In this document: positions 13,959 to 14,622 of the stretch, in pieces
How the letters are laid out: each line of letters begins with the position of its first letter
Position numbering within the stretch: position 1 is the stretch's first letter
Origin: GN02-872 sp963518665
GTDB lineage: Bacteria; Patescibacteriota; Gracilibacteria; BD1-5; UBA6164
Direction: 5' to 3'
Assembly (NCBI GenBank): GCA_963518665.1
Contig: CAUQKR010000024.1
Coordinates: forward strand, 1-14,622
Length of the DNA stretch: 14,622 nucleotides
The notes under the pieces: model-generated
The model's input: the letters and a program-made list of their open reading frames with translations, nothing else
Database searches by the model: none
What the model was told of the DNA's origin: nothing
Made by a program: the position numbers and the translations under genes

Positions 13959-14067
13959 CTTAAAAATTTTTATTTTAAAAGAAAAATTGAAAAAATAAAA
14001 TAAAAAAACACTATATAAAATATAGAATTAGAAAAAATAATGATTCAAGTGATGGAAAATAAAGCAT

Positions 14068-14099
14068 AAAAAAAAGAAAATATTTTAAGATTTTCTTTT
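14068..14099 (-). terminator. Terminator of the two-gene unit at the right edge
   Basis: On the minus strand a 10-bp perfect stem (14072-14081 with 14090-14099) with an 8-nt loop is followed by a T-run. The stop codon of the small gene (14085-14087) lies in the loop. Confidence 0.7.
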
Positions 14100-14390
14100 A
14101 AATCAATCTACACCATCATTTCATTCAAAAAATAATAATTTTCAGTTTTCTTTTTTATAGACAAAAGCAGTGTATTTAACATTTTCTTTTAAATCTATTT
14201 TAGAAATATGTTTTTCATATTCTTTAAAACAAGAAACTGCTCAAAGTAATGGTAATTTTTCAAACATTTCTTCACAAAACTTTTTTTGTAATTCTTCTAA
14301 AAAATCATCATTATCTTGTAAGTTTTTAGGAAGTCTAAGTTCTGAAACTTCTGTAGAAATATAGAAACTATCATCTCAATATTTTACCAT
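14085..14390 (-). CDS. Small hypothetical protein (101 aa)
   Basis: M-V-K-Y-G-D-D-S-F-Y-I-S-T-E-V-S-E-L-R starts the product. A helix with E-E-L-Q-K-K-F-C-E-E-M-F-E-K-L follows, then L-L-G-A-V-S-C-F-K-E-Y and K-Y-T-A-F-V-Y-K-K-E-N-G-K-L-L-F-F-E-G-N. The TGA codons are at positions consistent with glycine turns (E-N-G-K-L, E-G-N-D-G). Soluble and acidic, no family recognised. Its ATG overlaps the end of the upstream small gene by 7 nt, suggesting translational coupling. Confidence 0.65.
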
Positions 14391-14539
14391 ATGTATTTTA
14401 AAAATTTTTCTGTGTCAGTCCAAGCTAGTCAATCATATTTTATTCAAAAATATTTTTCAAATCATTTGTTTAATAGATCTAAAAAATATAAAATTTTTTG
14501 TAAATCTTTATTTGAAAAATAAAAAAATATTGCATACAT
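14384..14539 (-). CDS. Small hypothetical protein (51 aa), overlaps the next gene
   Basis: M-Y-A-I-F-F-Y-F-S-N-K-D-L begins the product; it continues K-Y-F-G-I-K-Y-D-G-L-A-W-T-D-T-E-K-F and ends at TAA in ATATGGTAA, where the downstream ATG lies in another frame. TGA codons again read sensibly as glycine. It could be a separate short protein or the N-terminal part of a single longer protein split by a one- or two-base frame change, since the two together would make about 150 residues. No Shine-Dalgarno or promoter was identified, and 14540-14622 shows no gene. Confidence 0.5.
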
Positions 14540-14622
14540 AAATTTTTTGTTATTTAATAATAGCTTCTATTAACCATATATTTCAGTTCTTTTAGCTATT
14601 TAATCTTTAGAATTTGAAATTT

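Noticed and set aside
1..14622. CRISPR array or insertion sequence
   Set aside because: No regularly spaced direct repeats and no intact transposase or paired terminal repeats were seen; the inverted repeats found are single hairpins or terminators.
14540..14622. Tail end of another minus-strand gene at the right edge
   Set aside because: A few codons ending in TAG can be read, but the stretch is too short and A/T-rich to support a gene.

Overview
The window is very AT-rich and comes from a bacterium that reads TGA as glycine (genetic code 25). Nearly every recognisable gene contains in-frame TGA codons exactly where its family has glycine: the LspA motif N-R-G-I-A-F, the SecG motif R-R-G-P-E, the G-G-C before the radical-SAM cysteines of an MtaB-like protein, and the R-G of an AMMECR1 protein. 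This points to the candidate phyla Absconditabacteria (SR1) or Gracilibacteria (BD1-5) within the CPR. The sequence alone does not separate the two. Under the standard code most genes here look broken.

Layout. Positions 1-215 hold the end of a tRNA-Arg(TCT), a complete tRNA-Val(TAC) and their terminator. Positions 216-1261 have no intact gene: they hold a strong hairpin and decayed coding fragments, one resembling an XRE-type regulator. A tRNA-Leu(CAA) on the minus strand (1302-1385) diverges from a plus-strand sugar-phosphate-isomerase-like TIM barrel gene (1499-2254). Positions 2274-8602 on the minus strand form one tightly packed nine-gene operon. In transcription order it is ybeY, a PrgI-family protein, a TraC-N-like protein, a VirB2/TrbC-like pilin, a PH-like membrane protein, a 4-TM holin-family protein, secG, a family-5 (oligopeptide-type) substrate-binding protein, and a polytopic membrane protein. 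It therefore links a rudimentary type IV secretion/pilus module with Sec and solute-binding functions, but no VirB4/VirD4 ATPase is in the window. A structured RNA of about 230 nt (about 8676-8906, plus strand) diverges from ybeY.

Positions 8909-10660 (minus) hold lspA, a membrane protein and an AMMECR1 protein. Positions 10660-12634 are a strikingly different plus-strand island of small genes, one of them frameshifted. It has five strong TTGAC(A/T)-16/17-TATAAT promoters, good Shine-Dalgarno sequences (absent from the genes around it), short terminators or hairpins, and not one TGA glycine codon. At least three of the products look like paralogues sharing an R-x-D-G-(I/L)-aromatic motif. Positions 12630-13925 (minus) hold an MtaB-like tRNA methylthiotransferase, followed by two overlapping small genes at the right edge.

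The island at 10660-12634 is the best candidate for an undescribed system. The ncRNA and the pilin/PrgI/TraC-N operon come next.
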